From Theropithecus gelada (taxonomy: Eukaryota; Chordata; Mammalia; Primates; Cercopithecidae), in assembly GCF_003255815.1 (NCBI RefSeq), contig NC_037689.1, forward strand, positions 21,372,230 through 21,436,229: DNA of 64,000 nucleotides, written 5' to 3'. The notes under the pieces were generated by a model. It worked only from the letters and a program-made list of their open reading frames with translations, did not search any database and was not told the DNA's origin. The translations under genes and the position numbers were made by a program. Shown one piece after another: positions 12,450-55,810 of this stretch (its first letter is position 1; each line of letters opens with the position of its first letter).

Positions 12450-12690
12450 AGGACATGGAGTTTGTCCCCAGAAAGACGTGGATTGAATGTTGACATAGTC
12501 ACCCAATAGTTTTGGGAACTTTTCCTTCTCGTTCACCTTCGTTCAGACTGTTTTCTTATCAACAAAATTGGGATAAAACGGCTACATTGTAGTGTCGCTG
12601 AGGGATTAAATAAAGTATATGTGAAATATACTTTACTTAAGTATAGTAGGAGGTGTTTACCAAATGTTGGCTATTTCTGTTATCGCCATT
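12450..12690 (+). repeat. MIR SINE
   Basis: It carries AATTGGGATAAAACGGCTAC and GCTGAGGGATTAAATAAAGT in MIR order; diverged. Confidence 0.55.
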
Positions 12691-13186
12691 TATTTTAGGT
12701 AATGTCCTTTCCCTCCATGGCAGCACCTGGTGACTCCCACAGCAACATGTCATGCCCACACCCCTATGCATTTTCTAAGTAATGGAGATCGTAACTGGTT
12801 GACTCACTTAGAACAAAGGCTATCACAGAAGCATGAGCATATATGCCCACAATTGAACTTGATGACACTTAATTGTGAAGTTAGAACATGAAAGTTCAGT
12901 AGACATGGAACAAAGATGTCACACTGGGGCTTCTTGGTTTCTGAAATTCTGTCTATAACATTAAGTTGCCCTCCCTGTCCCTTATATCAGTGTTGTGAGG
13001 ATCAACAGTATTTAGCACAGAACTCAGTCTTCAGCTTTCACTTCCCAGTCCATAAACCATGAAGTGTTTGGCATGTCATATGCAGAAACACAGAGTGTCT
13101 CAACCCCACCAGGGCAGAGAAAATCGTCACTAGCTGAATTTACCCTTTAATACAAAGATCAGTAACACAGACACAAAGAAAGCTCG

Positions 13187-13192
13187 TTTATT
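13187..13192 (-). promoter_or_regulatory. CYBB: CYBB polyadenylation signal AATAAA
   Basis: A canonical hexamer on the minus strand lies at the end of the segment matching the recalled end of the human mRNA (GTGCTCAACTATTAAAATAAA). Cleavage is expected 10-25 nt further, near 13165-13177. Earlier AATAAA hexamers on this strand, for example near 14735, could give shorter forms. Confidence 0.8.
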
Positions 13193-13407
13193 TTAATAGT
13201 TGAGCACAGTTTTGAGAATTCCCTGTAGGAATTATCTCCCAGGTCCCCCCCTAGAATTATTCACATACAAAGCCTGCAAGTATTCAAATTTCACAAACAC
13301 AATTGCAAAAGCAGAAGAACTAAGAAAAGCCTTCATAGTCTCAAGATTAAAAACAATGCTTCATTATTCTTACAGTACCTGTTAATAAATGCTAAATACT
13401 AAGTGCT

Positions 13408-13478
13408 AAAAAAAAAAAAAAAAAAAAAAAACAGCTGGGCTGGCAACTGGCTGCTGGTGGCTGGCAGCTGGTGGCTTG
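13408..13478 (-). repeat. U24 tract plus CCAGC-rich repeat in the CYBB 3' UTR
   Basis: In the mRNA a repeated CAGC/CCAGC stretch of about 47 nt (CCACCAGCTGCCAGCCACC and similar) is followed immediately by 24 U. It lies about 240 nt before the polyadenylation signal. Both parts are prone to length variation. Confidence 0.85.
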
Positions 13479-15344
13479 AGAGAAGAATAAAGAAGGAAGC
13501 TCTTATAATGACAGGCACTCTTATACTCATTTTTTATCTCAAAACTGGATAACACAGGGCAGATCTCTCCACTTTCATAATTTAGTTGGTTTCAAAGATA
13601 GAAAACCTTGGAGAAACATTCTCAGAGCAACAAATGAAGCTGGTTTTAATTATGCACATAGGTTACAAAGGGCCAATATTCTCAGACTCCTTATAACTGA
13701 GGTACCCCCTCCAGTTCATACTTTGGTGTAAAGAATTGAAACAATAAAAAGAGCCTGAGTCATAGTAATAACACAAATAAATACCTGTTGAATAGATGAA
13801 TTGATACCTGAGGTGCAGTGTGAACAGGCTGGACCTAAGTATCTCTAAGCAGAAACCATCCCAGTACATTTTACAAAGGCTACATTCACACAGCAGGCCT
13901 TATTTGTCAGACTTACCCTTAGTGCCCTGAGGATTCTGGGAGACCAAAGGAACAGTAGTATGACAAAGAACAACTGAGTTCTTATTTAGTTCATCCTAGT
14001 CCCCTGAATAATCCTCCTCAGCATCAAAATTTGTGACCAGATTTAAAAATATTCAATACCCTAGATAATCAAAACAACATGAATATGTGTATACTTCCTT
14101 CAATTACATTCAATACATATAAAATTTTAAGAAATCTGGGGCAGGGAATGACCAATATGAGACCCCCTTCCCCTGTCTCTCCCTTTTGCCTTTTTTATTT
14201 TCTCTCACTCTCCCATTCTCTTTTCTCCATATTTCCTTTTCCTCCTAAATCAGTCTCCTGCCCTTCCCCCAGCACTTTCTCTTTCTTCCTCATTACCAAA
14301 GTTGAAGAGTTCTAAATATTTGTTGCCCCAAGGGGTGGGGCAAATAAAACTGGTTTTAGTTCCCAGAAATGGGACCAGTTCTAAGAAAAAAAAAAAAAAC
14401 AAAACCCTGCTCTTGGCCACACTAACAGTGATTTAGAGACTCTCTCTTGAACATATATTCATAACATACTATTGAGTGTGAATTTGATCTCTGTACAGAG
14501 ATTTTTGTTTCTGGATTGCTAATTTCAGGATGATCATGATGATATAATACAAATAAACCATTAGTCACACAGATGTGATCCATTTCTTGTGTGTATTTAT
14601 GGAAAACAAGGGGTGGGTGCTATTTAAAACAAATGACCGTATCAGATACATATTTGTCACAATTCTTAAGTTCAATATTCATAAGGGCTAGCTGGAGTAG
14701 ACCACTTTGGGCAGGAAATCAGTCTACATTTATTTTATAGCACAAGGAGCAGGACTAGATGAACCAGAGTCATGGCAGGAGGTTAACTCTCCACCTCCAA
14801 CCCTCTTTTTTCATGCTTCAAATAAGAATGTGCAGAACCCTCCAGGCCATCCTATTGGTTAGTATCCTTAGCCTGTTCTTGACCCTAGGGAGAATCAGAT
14901 TCCTTTGGTCGATAAGAGCAACAGAAGTTATTTCTTTAGATAAATTTTGTTTAAGGCTTTAAATTAATTCTATGTTGGCATCGTGTGGTTCTAAGTGCAT
15001 TCATTCATTCATTTAACAAACCTTACTTGAGTATCCACTCTCTGCCAAGCACCGTGGTAAATGATGAGTACTATATTAACTCCAATCAATCCAATATTAT
15101 TTTGTAGAAAGAATATCTGGCCCAGTTACCCTGTTGTATTAGTAAACTGGAGTATGCTCAGATGTCAATACTGTCACTACTAAGTGTTGAGACACTCTCA
15201 ACATATATTATATCCTAATGATCTGGAAAGTTTCCTTCAATATGATAATAATGATGGCAAAAATGACACAAAATATAAATATGTAGCTAATCCTTGGTTT
15301 CCTTCTTCTTTTGGGGAACATAAAAACTGATTTTGAGGATTCTG

Positions 15345-15600
15345 AGGCAGCTCAGTATTGTGGAAAGAGTGTCACACCTGGAGTAAGATGGGCTAGATCT
15401 GATCACAGCTTCATAATCTTAGGGAAGTTACTGAACCTTTTGATCCTTTCCCTTTTGATTCTAAAATTGAGTCCAAGAATCTTTGCCCTACCTTCCACTG
15501 ACATTACTGAGAGGAAAAAAATGACATAATGTTTGTAAAAGTGCTCTTAAAACCATAGAGCTCCATATAAATGCAACTTATCACCATCAAACAATCTTTG
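15345..15600 (+). repeat. MIR SINE inside the CYBB 3' UTR (antisense)
   Basis: GCTCAGTATTGTGGAAAGAGTG, CTTAGGGAAGTTACTGAACC and GAGAGGAAAAAAATGACATAATGTTTG give a MIR-like order on the + strand, opposite to the transcript. Confidence 0.5.
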
Positions 15601-15738
15601 ACATTCCTTTAAGGGAAAACCATTACATTATAGTTTCTTTCTGTCCATTTTTAAGCAAGGGGTATTTATATGATCAATTAGCATTATTTAAATATTTGGC
15701 AGCACAACCCACATTTATTTCCTCATGGAAGAGATGAG

Positions 15739-48062
<32,324 letters not shown>

Positions 48063-48073
48063 GGTGGCAGATG

Positions 48074-48200
48074 TTGAATGTGTTGTGTTTGCCTTTCTTC
48101 TATACTATGCTTCTTCTTCCAATGAGGAAATGAAAACAGCAGCCCTGGGGCAATCGGTTTCCTTTTCTTTTATCAGAAATTGGCTAATAATCATTGGTCA
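48074..48200 (-). promoter_or_regulatory. CYBB: CYBB proximal promoter
   Basis: Reading the minus strand, a TATA-like AGTATAG lies at 48102-48108. The composite site TTTTCATTTCCTCATTGG lies at 48119-48136, where PU.1 with IRF partners binds in people and where -57 to -50 mutations cause chronic granulomatous disease. An IRF/ISRE-like AAAAGAAAAGGAAACC lies at 48156-48171, a GATA-type CTGATA at 48171-48176, and two CCAAT boxes at 48179-48183 and 48193-48197 (the CP1/CDP region). Order and spacing match the published human layout, predicting myeloid, interferon-inducible expression. Confidence 0.9.
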
Positions 48201-48524
48201 ACTGAAAAGCTTGCATCCATAACAAACTTAAATCTTTAAACCTCAACAACTACAAAAAAAAAAAAGGGTCTATAATGATCCAGTCACAATTAAACATAGT
48301 GGAAAATGAAACCAATTTCTACAACTAAGAGATAAATAACTGCATTTTAAGGGATGTATTTTACACAGTGAAATAGCTTTTTAACTATCAGCTATTTGCT
48401 CGCAATTTTTAAGTCACTCAAGTAAACATGACTTGGTGCTGGGTAAAACATTAAACAGGTGTGATTTTGAAAGGCTAGAACAGCATTTATAGCCTTGTTG
48501 AGAAAAGTAGTAACAATTGTAATG

Positions 48525-48570
48525 GTTGATATTTACAAGACGCTTACTATGTGCCGATTTTATGTGCTAT
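48525..48570 (-). repeat. MIR SINE, first part
   Basis: GTTGATATTTACAAGACGCTTACTATGTGCCG is the 3' side of a reversed MIR. Its remainder appears at 50265-50440, so the Tigger element lies inside it. Confidence 0.55.
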
Positions 48571-48726
48571 ATATGTCTCTATATATGTGTGTGTGTATGT
48601 TCATATATAGACATTATATATATATTTATATATATAATTTAAAACATACATATATAAATACAGATGTTTTGGCCAATTGTTGAACCACATGTATGACAGT
48701 GGTCCCATAAGATTATAAAGGTTTTG

Positions 48727-48999
48727 GCCAGGCACAGTGGCTCACGCCTGTAATCCCAGCACTTTGGGAGGCCTAGGTGGGTGAATCACTTGAGGCCAGA
48801 AGTTTGAGACCAAACTGGGCAACATGGTGAAACCCCATCTCTACTAAAAATACAAAAATTAGCTGGGCATGGTGGCGGGTGCCTGTAGTCCCAGCTACTC
48901 AGGAGGCTAAGGGAAGAGAATCACTTGAACCTGAGAGTCGTTGCAGTGCGCCGAGATTGCGTCATTGCACTCCAGCCTGGGCGACAGAGAGAGACTCCA
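48727..48999 (+). mobile_element. Alu inserted in the Tigger element
   Basis: GGCCAGGCACAGTGGCTCACG to GACAGAGAGAGACTCCATC. The usual A tail has been replaced by a microsatellite. Confidence 0.94.
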
Positions 49000-49101
49000 T
49001 CTCTCTCTCTCTCTCTCTTTCTTTCTATCTATCTATCTATCTGTGTGTGTGTGTGTGTATGTGTGTGTGTATATATATATATATATTTGTGTGTGTGTGT
49101 G
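49000..49101. repeat. Compound microsatellite (CT)n(TATC)n(TG)n(TA)n(TG)n
   Basis: Five simple-sequence blocks follow one another directly at the 3' end of the Alu. Confidence 0.95.
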
Positions 49102-50264
49102 CTGAAAAATTCCTACTGTCTAGTGACATTGTAGCATAACACATTACTCATGTGTTTGTGGCAATAATGCTGGTGTAAACAAACCTACTGAGCTGCCAGT
49201 TGTAACAAGTATAGCACATACAATTATGTACATTACATAGTACTTGATAGTAAAAATAGATGACCATGTTATTGGTTCATTTATTTACTAGATTATACTT
49301 TTAATCATTATTTTAGAGTATACTCCTACTTATAAAAGAAAAAGTTAACTTTAAAAGAATCTCAGGCAGGTCCTTCAGAAGGTATTCCAGAAGAATGCAT
49401 TGCTGTCATAGATGACAGCTCCATGCATGTTAGTGTCCTTGAAGACTGTCCAGTGGGACAAGATGTGGAGGTGGAAGACAGTGATATTAATGATCTCGAC
49501 TTTGTGTGGGCCTAGGCTAATGTGTATGTTTGTGTCTTAGCTTTTAACAAAAATGTTTTAAAGGTAAAAAATAAAAATAAAAATTTTAAAAACAGAATAA
49601 AGCTTCTAGAATATGGATATTAAAAACAATTTTGTACAGTTGTAAATTTTTTTGTTTTAAGCTTAGGGTTATTACAAAAGAGTCAAGAAATTAAAAAAGC
49701 AAAAGTTTATAAGCTAAAAAGTTACAGTAAGCTAAATTTATTTCATTATTGAAAAAACAAAATGTTTTATATATTTAGTGTAGCCTAAGTGTGAAGTGTT
49801 TATAAAATCTATAGGAGTGTACAAAAATGTTCTAGGCCTTCCTGTCCATTCACCACTCACTCACTGACTCACCCAGAGTAACTTTTAGTTCTCCAAGCTC
49901 TACTTATGGTAAGTGCCTTATACAGGTGTACCATTTTTAATCTTTTATACTTTATTTTTATTGTTTATTTTCTATGGTTAACTGTGGTTAGATACACAAA
50001 TACTGACCATCATGTTAGAATTGCCTATAGTATTGAGTACAATAACAAACTGTAAGGATTGTAGCCTAGCAACATGTAGCCTATACCATGTAGCCTAGGT
50101 ATATAGTAGACTATACCATCTAGGTTTGTGTAAGTAAACTCTATGATTTTCACAAAACAACAAAATCACCTAAGGATACATTTCTCAGAACAAATCCCCC
50201 ATAGTTAAGTGATATGACTGCATATATGTGTGTATTACACATACAGACACACATGTAAACACAC

Positions 50265-50440
50265 ACATCAATTCATTTGATCCTCACAACTCAACCACTG
50301 TAAAGCAGATTCTATTATTATGATTATATTCACAGATAAGGAGACTGAGTTCCAGAGCAGTTCAGTTACTTGGTTAAGTTCACATGACTAGAAAATAATA
50401 GAGTTGGGATTTGAAACCCAAGAAATTTGGTTATACTTCT
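50265..50440 (-). repeat. MIR SINE, second part
   Basis: TTTGATCCTCACAACTCAAC, AGATAAGGAGACTGAGTTCC and GAGTTGGGATTTGAAACCC are in reverse MIR order. Confidence 0.8.
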
Positions 50441-51084
50441 GACCAAGATACTAGAAAAAAAAGCCTTACTATGCCTACACTAAAAACCCTACACTAAGTC
50501 ACTCCACATACAACTATAGGAAATGAAAACATAACAAAATACAAGAAATATACCAAAATGTTTAGATGGCAATCATGTTTCCAGGCAAACATGACATCCT
50601 ATATGCTAAGTGAGTAAACAGGGTCAGCACAAAGATATGTCAGATATGATAGATGCCAAAAGCTAAATGTAGCATCATTTCCCTTGTTGCTACCCACTCT
50701 TCAAGACATGAAAGAGACAGGAGGGTAGGATAGTAACCCCATTGTGAGATCAATATTGACTAAACTGCAGAAGGGTGGTTGTACAGCAGTTATAGCTACA
50801 TGGAAGTAAAAAAAAAAAAAAAAAAAAAAGAAATGGGAGGAGTGAAAGGGAACAAAAGAAGGAAAAAAAGACATACTCTTTTGATTGTTGACTATGAACT
50901 ACTTGGGGAAGCTTCTGTAATTATGATAATTAGCAAAGTAGTAGTGTTTTTCGCTTCTTAATATTCAAGGAAAGGTACTTTTTAGAATTGCTACGGCTCT
51001 TAGAGCATGTGTAACCCACATAAAGAGAAGTTGGTCTCATGGTTCTGTTCTACACGGAGATGAATTCAAAGAAACACACTTAGA

Positions 51085-51612
51085 CAATCAAAACATGTGT
51101 CAGTTATTTGCTTCTTGCTCTCAGGTCTATTCCCCACTTTCCTTGTTCTACTGTATTTCATAGAGAATTGTATTGTCAGCCTCCTTGGCCCTCTGGCTTC
51201 TAGTATGTTTAGCTGAATTGGAGAATGGAGAGCAGGAGATAAGCCATAGTGTTTCTTCCCTGAGCTTTCTGCTTCAAGTGGCACCCATGAAGGGGTTGCA
51301 TCTGCACTGAGGCTCCAACTTTCACCAGTCAGCCTCTCCCACTGTGGCATAAGCTTCTGTTGGCCACCACCACTGTAGCTCTAGATTCTGCCAGATGGCC
51401 CTGGCTTCTGAACTCAAGTTACACCACCACCTCCCAGTTTCCCTCTAACCCCTAGGGTGGTAACCACTTCCTGTAGTTGTTCATCTTTATGTTATGTTGC
51501 CTCTGCACCCCGTGTTGGGATTCTCTACTTTTCCATAATCCATGTAACAAATTTCCTGGTATGAAATTCCTCCTGTTGAAATGCAGTGGTTTCTGTTTTT
51601 TGACTGATACAA
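51085..51612 (-). repeat. Possible ancient interspersed repeat
   Basis: CCCCTAGGGTGGTAACCACTTCC and TTTGACTGATAC at the end look like an old mammalian repeat that I cannot name. Confidence 0.35.
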
Positions 51613-53339
51613 AAAGTTATTCATATCTGTACTTATTTTTTTCATGTAATCAAAGAAGTGAAGCCTTTACACGTAAAGAAAAATAAAACATATTTAAAAA
51701 TCCACTTTCTCTCCTCATCTCTGCCACTCTCAAACTCCTCTACAAAGATGACTGCTTCTCCATAAGCTCTTGAAACTCATCAGTTTTTTCCTCTGTACTT
51801 ATCCCCACCGTTATCTTTCCCTGCCTATTGGATCATCTTCCTTTATCTCACTTAAATTTTCAAGCCTTTCTCATACTTTTCTACCTTTACCTCCCGAAGC
51901 CTGTGCTCTGCTGGGGAGGCAATGACAAAGGGATCATGAATCTGCATATACTAAGAAATAATGTCCCCATTTTCACATAAACTTATTTCTTGAACGTTTT
52001 CCCACTCCCTTTCCTTCCCTCCACAATTTGAGAAGAAAATTCAAAAAAGAAAGAATCTTTTCCCTGAGTAATCAACCATTCCATTCTACTGATTTTTCCC
52101 CCTTTATAAAAGTAATCATAGTGCTATGAGTAGCAATTTCTTGAGAACCTGAAGCACCTCAATCAGTTTTACAGTGAGAGAAAGAGAGATCAGTTGCAAT
52201 GAAGAGCAAAGTCTTTCTTTTACAGAAAGTTACTAACTTCCCTTTTGAGAACACTGGTTAAGTAAAATGTAATGTGCACCACTCTTAGAAAGGCAGGCAG
52301 AAAGTTTGATGAAAGAGTAACAGGTATTAGTTAAAAGGCATTGACTAGACATGGAGATGAAGAAAACTGAACCTGTATGCATTAGCTAACAGTTTATCTT
52401 CTTCTACCCTCATTGACTTTCATTGTCTCCTAAGCTGTTAATAGCAAACTAGACTGCGGTGAACATAAGGAAGTACTCACCATTCCCAATAGGCAGTAAT
52501 GTCCAACATCCTCAGGCTTGTGATTGAAATCCTAAACATCTCTGGTTGAGAAAAAAATGAGAGAGGAGAAGTAGACCCAAGTTCAGAAAATTCCAATTTT
52601 GCAGTCTAAATAAGATTTATTCTTGAAAGCTTAAATCAAAAATTATGTTCCTCTGAAATAATCAAGTAGTCTATAGAGTTTAATCACCAGTATTCTAGTC
52701 AATTAATTTGGCACTGTGAGAAACTGATATTAGATATGAAACATATTTTCCCAATTTTTGCCTAATTATTTCCAAGTTGATATAAAGAAAAGCTGAATTT
52801 TAAAAAACTCTATTTAAAGCGTTGCCTTGTTTAGTCTTCCACTATGGATTGTAAAGCACAAATCTTTTTAGATTTTAGATTGATGCCTGGACTATCACAA
52901 AGTCACAGGACATGTTTAGCAATTGATATGACCATGATGATGATGGTGATTGATTAAGAATTGTTAGAGAAAATGCATACTTGCAAAGACTGCTAGCTAA
53001 ACTGAGGACTTTCTAGGGAATGCCCTAGAGGGAAGATTTGTTCACAGAGTTACGTGTACTACATTTGAAAAGTTTAACAGGAATATATAATAACATGTGC
53101 TTTTCTATTATTTGTTATTGATAACAGAATTTACATTGTGAGCAGGTTGAAAGTGGTAAGAATCTGAGGTAACCTTCATATTACCATAATCAATAACATC
53201 ATTCTTGTCTTTGAAAATATATGGATAATGAATGTATTATTTAAAATATTTTCAGGTTATTAAAATGTAGTTTCATACCTGAGAAATGGTTTTTTTCTAT
53301 AAGCTTTTTACATTATGCATAACATTTTCATGTAATATG

Positions 53340-53475
53340 TTATTTTATCTTTATAACTGCCCCAGTGATTGTCCAGTGGTCCACATTTTACTTAGGAAAC
53401 TAAGTTTCAGAAAAGCTTGGTTGCTTTCTTGAGATTATAGCCAGTAAGTGAGAGAATGTGCTCTGGATCTTTTTA
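53340..53475 (-). repeat. MIR SINE
   Basis: TTACTTAGGAAACTAAGTTTCAG and ATTATAGCCAGTAAGTGAGAG; diverged, reverse order. Confidence 0.55.
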
Positions 53476-54151
53476 CTTCAAATCAAATATAATTTTTATT
53501 ATAAACCTCAATATTATGCTATCTATAGTAGGATAAAACTCATAGTCAAAAATTTCTGAAATGGAAAAATACAGTAGTTGTAGACTGTCATGATAATAAA
53601 AATAAATTTCAGCTTACCTTCCCCCAAAATTATGTTCCTAGTTACTTCAAGGTGCATGTATGAAATTGCTGATGAAAGGGAGATGTGTTACTATGCCAAG
53701 ATTCTTAATGAGTTTTATTCCTGGTGTTAATGAAAAATGGATTTCTGTTCCCTTTATCTCTGCCATGTATCCCATTTTTCCAGAACCATAATGCTCCCAC
53801 TCTGTATCCTTCTATGATTTGTGTAGCCCCACATTTCTTGCCTAAGGATGGCTACTGAGATGACTTCATTCCTCTGGACTCAGCGTTTGTCCAGTGGTGG
53901 GCATTTAACCCAGGGAAGACCAATTAGTTTTTTGCATGGTGGGGTGGAGTTTCAGGAACTCTGGAGAAGAGAAAGTCAAGCTTTTCTCTCTTTGTGAATG
54001 ATGTATGCCTGATGCTGCCATAGGTCGTTTGGACCACCTTGTGCTAAATAGCTACATAAGAATTATGTCAGCACAAACAAAAACATAATCAGTATTTAGG
54101 GAAGGATAGAGAGGTCTGGAGACAGATGTGATTACAATGTTTGAATTATTG

Positions 54152-54243
54152 GGTCTGATCTGCCTGAGATACTTGGACATCTCAATTATTCTTTTAGATT
54201 GGGTTTCCTGGGAAGCAGATTCTGAGATGGAGTTTAGTGTGCA
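54152..54243 (+). repeat. Local duplicated block, copy A (92 bp)
   Basis: About 89% identical by eye to 55447-55538 (GAGATACTTGGACATCTCA, then GATTGGGTTTCCTGGGAAGC). Here it continues smoothly into flanking sequence of an old repeat, suggesting that this copy is the source. Confidence 0.85.
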
Positions 54244-54974
54244 GGAGTTTCGTTAGGGAGTGTTCTTAGAGGGAAATACCTGTAAAAGGCAATGAAAAAT
54301 AAGAAAGCAGAAGTGGGCAGAAGGAGCAGTTGACTTATCATGTGGTCACAATAAGGCCTCAGCAATCCCACGAGGAGATCTGAAGCTGGGATGACCCTGA
54401 GTGATTTTGGGGAAGATCTTGGACCTGGTTGCCACATCACTGTATTTAACCTGGCTACAGAAGCCATAAATTCCCACCACTACCACTTCCCGCTTAAGAA
54501 AAAACAGTTCCAGTTGTATTTATACTGCTTGTATCAAGAAGGGTTCTCAGTAAATCACAGTATAAAGAAACTCATTTTTATTTCATAACTAGAATCTCAA
54601 GAGTTAATAAAAGTTGAAGAAGTTTGCTGGAATGGGATCCAAATGCTCTACCTCCTGTTTGAGAGAGAAAATAACAAAGTAAAAGAAGAGGCATTCGGAG
54701 AAGAAGGGTTAATGTACTGATCTAGGCAATTAAAGGCATTAAGAATGTGGTTTTTACTGGCATTTCACTTAATAGAAAATGAAAATGTCTGGTGACGATT
54801 TACATTTTAACCCTTTATGTTAGATATGATTTGTGTACATTAATTCATCAGAATAAGGAAAATAGGAGGAAATCTCTAGTTATTGATTTGAATTAAAACT
54901 TTTCAGTATGCATTCTGTGTTATATTGGCTTATTTCCTTGAAAAATATTTTTTACAAACAACTTGGTCTTATTA

Positions 54975-55085
54975 ACAACAGTTGACATTTACAAAGCATT
55001 TTATACACACCACATGTCTTATGTGCTTTGTCTCATTTATTTTTCACAACCACCTTATGAGGTATGTAAAATTATCATACCCATT
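54975..55085 (-). repeat. MIR SINE, part 1 (interrupted)
   Basis: GTTGACATTTACAAAGCATT and ACAACCACCTTATGAGGTATG, in reverse MIR order, stop at the MLT1 LTR and resume at about 55697-55810. Confidence 0.8.
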
Positions 55086-55696
55086 TGTAGTAGGATGAAT
55101 ATTACCCCCAACCAAAGATGTCTAGGTACTAATCTCTAGAACCTGTGGATATGTTACCGTATACGGTTAAAGGGAATTTGCAAGTGTAATTAAGGCTATT
55201 GAGATAGAAAGATTTTCATGGATCATCTGGGTGGGCCCAATGTAAGTACAGGATCCTTATAAGAGGGCAGCAAGAGGCTCAGGGCTAGAGAAAGAAAATG
55301 TGAGGATGGACTCAGAGGTCAAAGAGGAGAGATGTTATGCTGCTGGCTTTAAACATGGAGAAAGGGGTCATGAGCCAAGAAATGCAGCTAGCTCTGGAAT
55401 CTATAAAAGGCAAGGAAAGTTTGAATTATCCTCTAGAGAATTCTTAAGTCTGAACTGCCCGAGATACTTGGACGTCTCAGTTATTCTTTCAGATTGGGTT
55501 TCTTGGGAAGCAGACTCTGAGATGGAGTTTAACGTGCATTCCAGAAGGAATGAAGACCTGCTGACATTTTGCTTTTAGTCTAGTGAAACTGATTCCAGAC
55601 CTTTGACCTCTAGACTATAAGAAAATTAATTTGTGTTATTTTAAGCCAATCAGTTTGCAGTAATTTGTTACAGCACTAGTAGGAAGCTAATACACC
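55086..55696 (+). mobile_element. MLT1-like LTR inserted in a MIR
   Basis: TAGTAGGATGAATATTACCCCC, GGATCATCTGGGTGGGCCCAA, GGATCCTTATAAGAGGGCAG and the end TTTGTTACAGCACTAGTAGGAAGCTAATACA give a MaLR LTR. It carries an extra 92-bp block at 55447-55538. Confidence 0.85.
55447..55538 (+). repeat. Local duplicated block, copy B (inside the LTR)
   Basis: It interrupts the LTR motif that normally reads CTAGAGCCTCCAGAAGG and matches 54152-54243. It is therefore an insertion of nearby sequence rather than part of the LTR. Confidence 0.8.
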
Positions 55697-55810
55697 GTCT
55701 TCCAGATGTGAGATACAAGTCCAGGGAGATAAAGTAACTTTCCCAAGGTTCCACGCTACTTGAAGTCAAAGCTGGGATTTGAATCTGAACAGTCTAATGT
55801 ATCACTTGAG
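55697..55810 (-). repeat. MIR SINE, part 2
   Basis: GGGAGATAAAGTAACTTTCCCAAGG and GCTGGGATTTGAATCTGAAC continue the MIR from 55085. Confidence 0.8.

Larger units (their letters stand above)
1..13171. other. Intergenic region downstream of CYBB
   Basis: No exon, promoter or RNA gene was recognised. It holds L2, MIR, L1 and seven Alu copies plus the inverted repeat at 1944-4375. In people the next gene downstream is DYNLT3, roughly 25 kb away, so its absence here is expected. Stretches such as 800-1700, 5200-5590, 5850-6130, 7830-9470, 10580-11700 and 11760-12090 show nothing I can assign. Confidence 0.85.
13172..15738 (-). other. CYBB: CYBB 3' untranslated region (~2.57 kb)
   Basis: It continues from the stop codon to just past an AATAAA signal. 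The length and sequence fit the long human CYBB 3' UTR as I recall it. It contains a MIR fragment antisense to the mRNA (about 15345-15600), a purine-rich GGAGAAAAGAG-type stretch (14160-14290), and a U24 tract next to a CCAGC-rich repeat (13408-13478). The exact cleavage site was not determined. Confidence 0.85.
48665..50225 (+). mobile_element. Tigger-type DNA transposon fragment, split by an Alu
   Basis: The left end GACAGTGGTCCCATAAGATTATAAAG, the internal GACAGTGATATTAATGATC, and the right end (TAGGTTTGTGTAAGTAAACTC, ACATTTCTCAGAACAAATCC) match a TcMar-Tigger element. No intact transposase frame remains. Confidence 0.8.
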
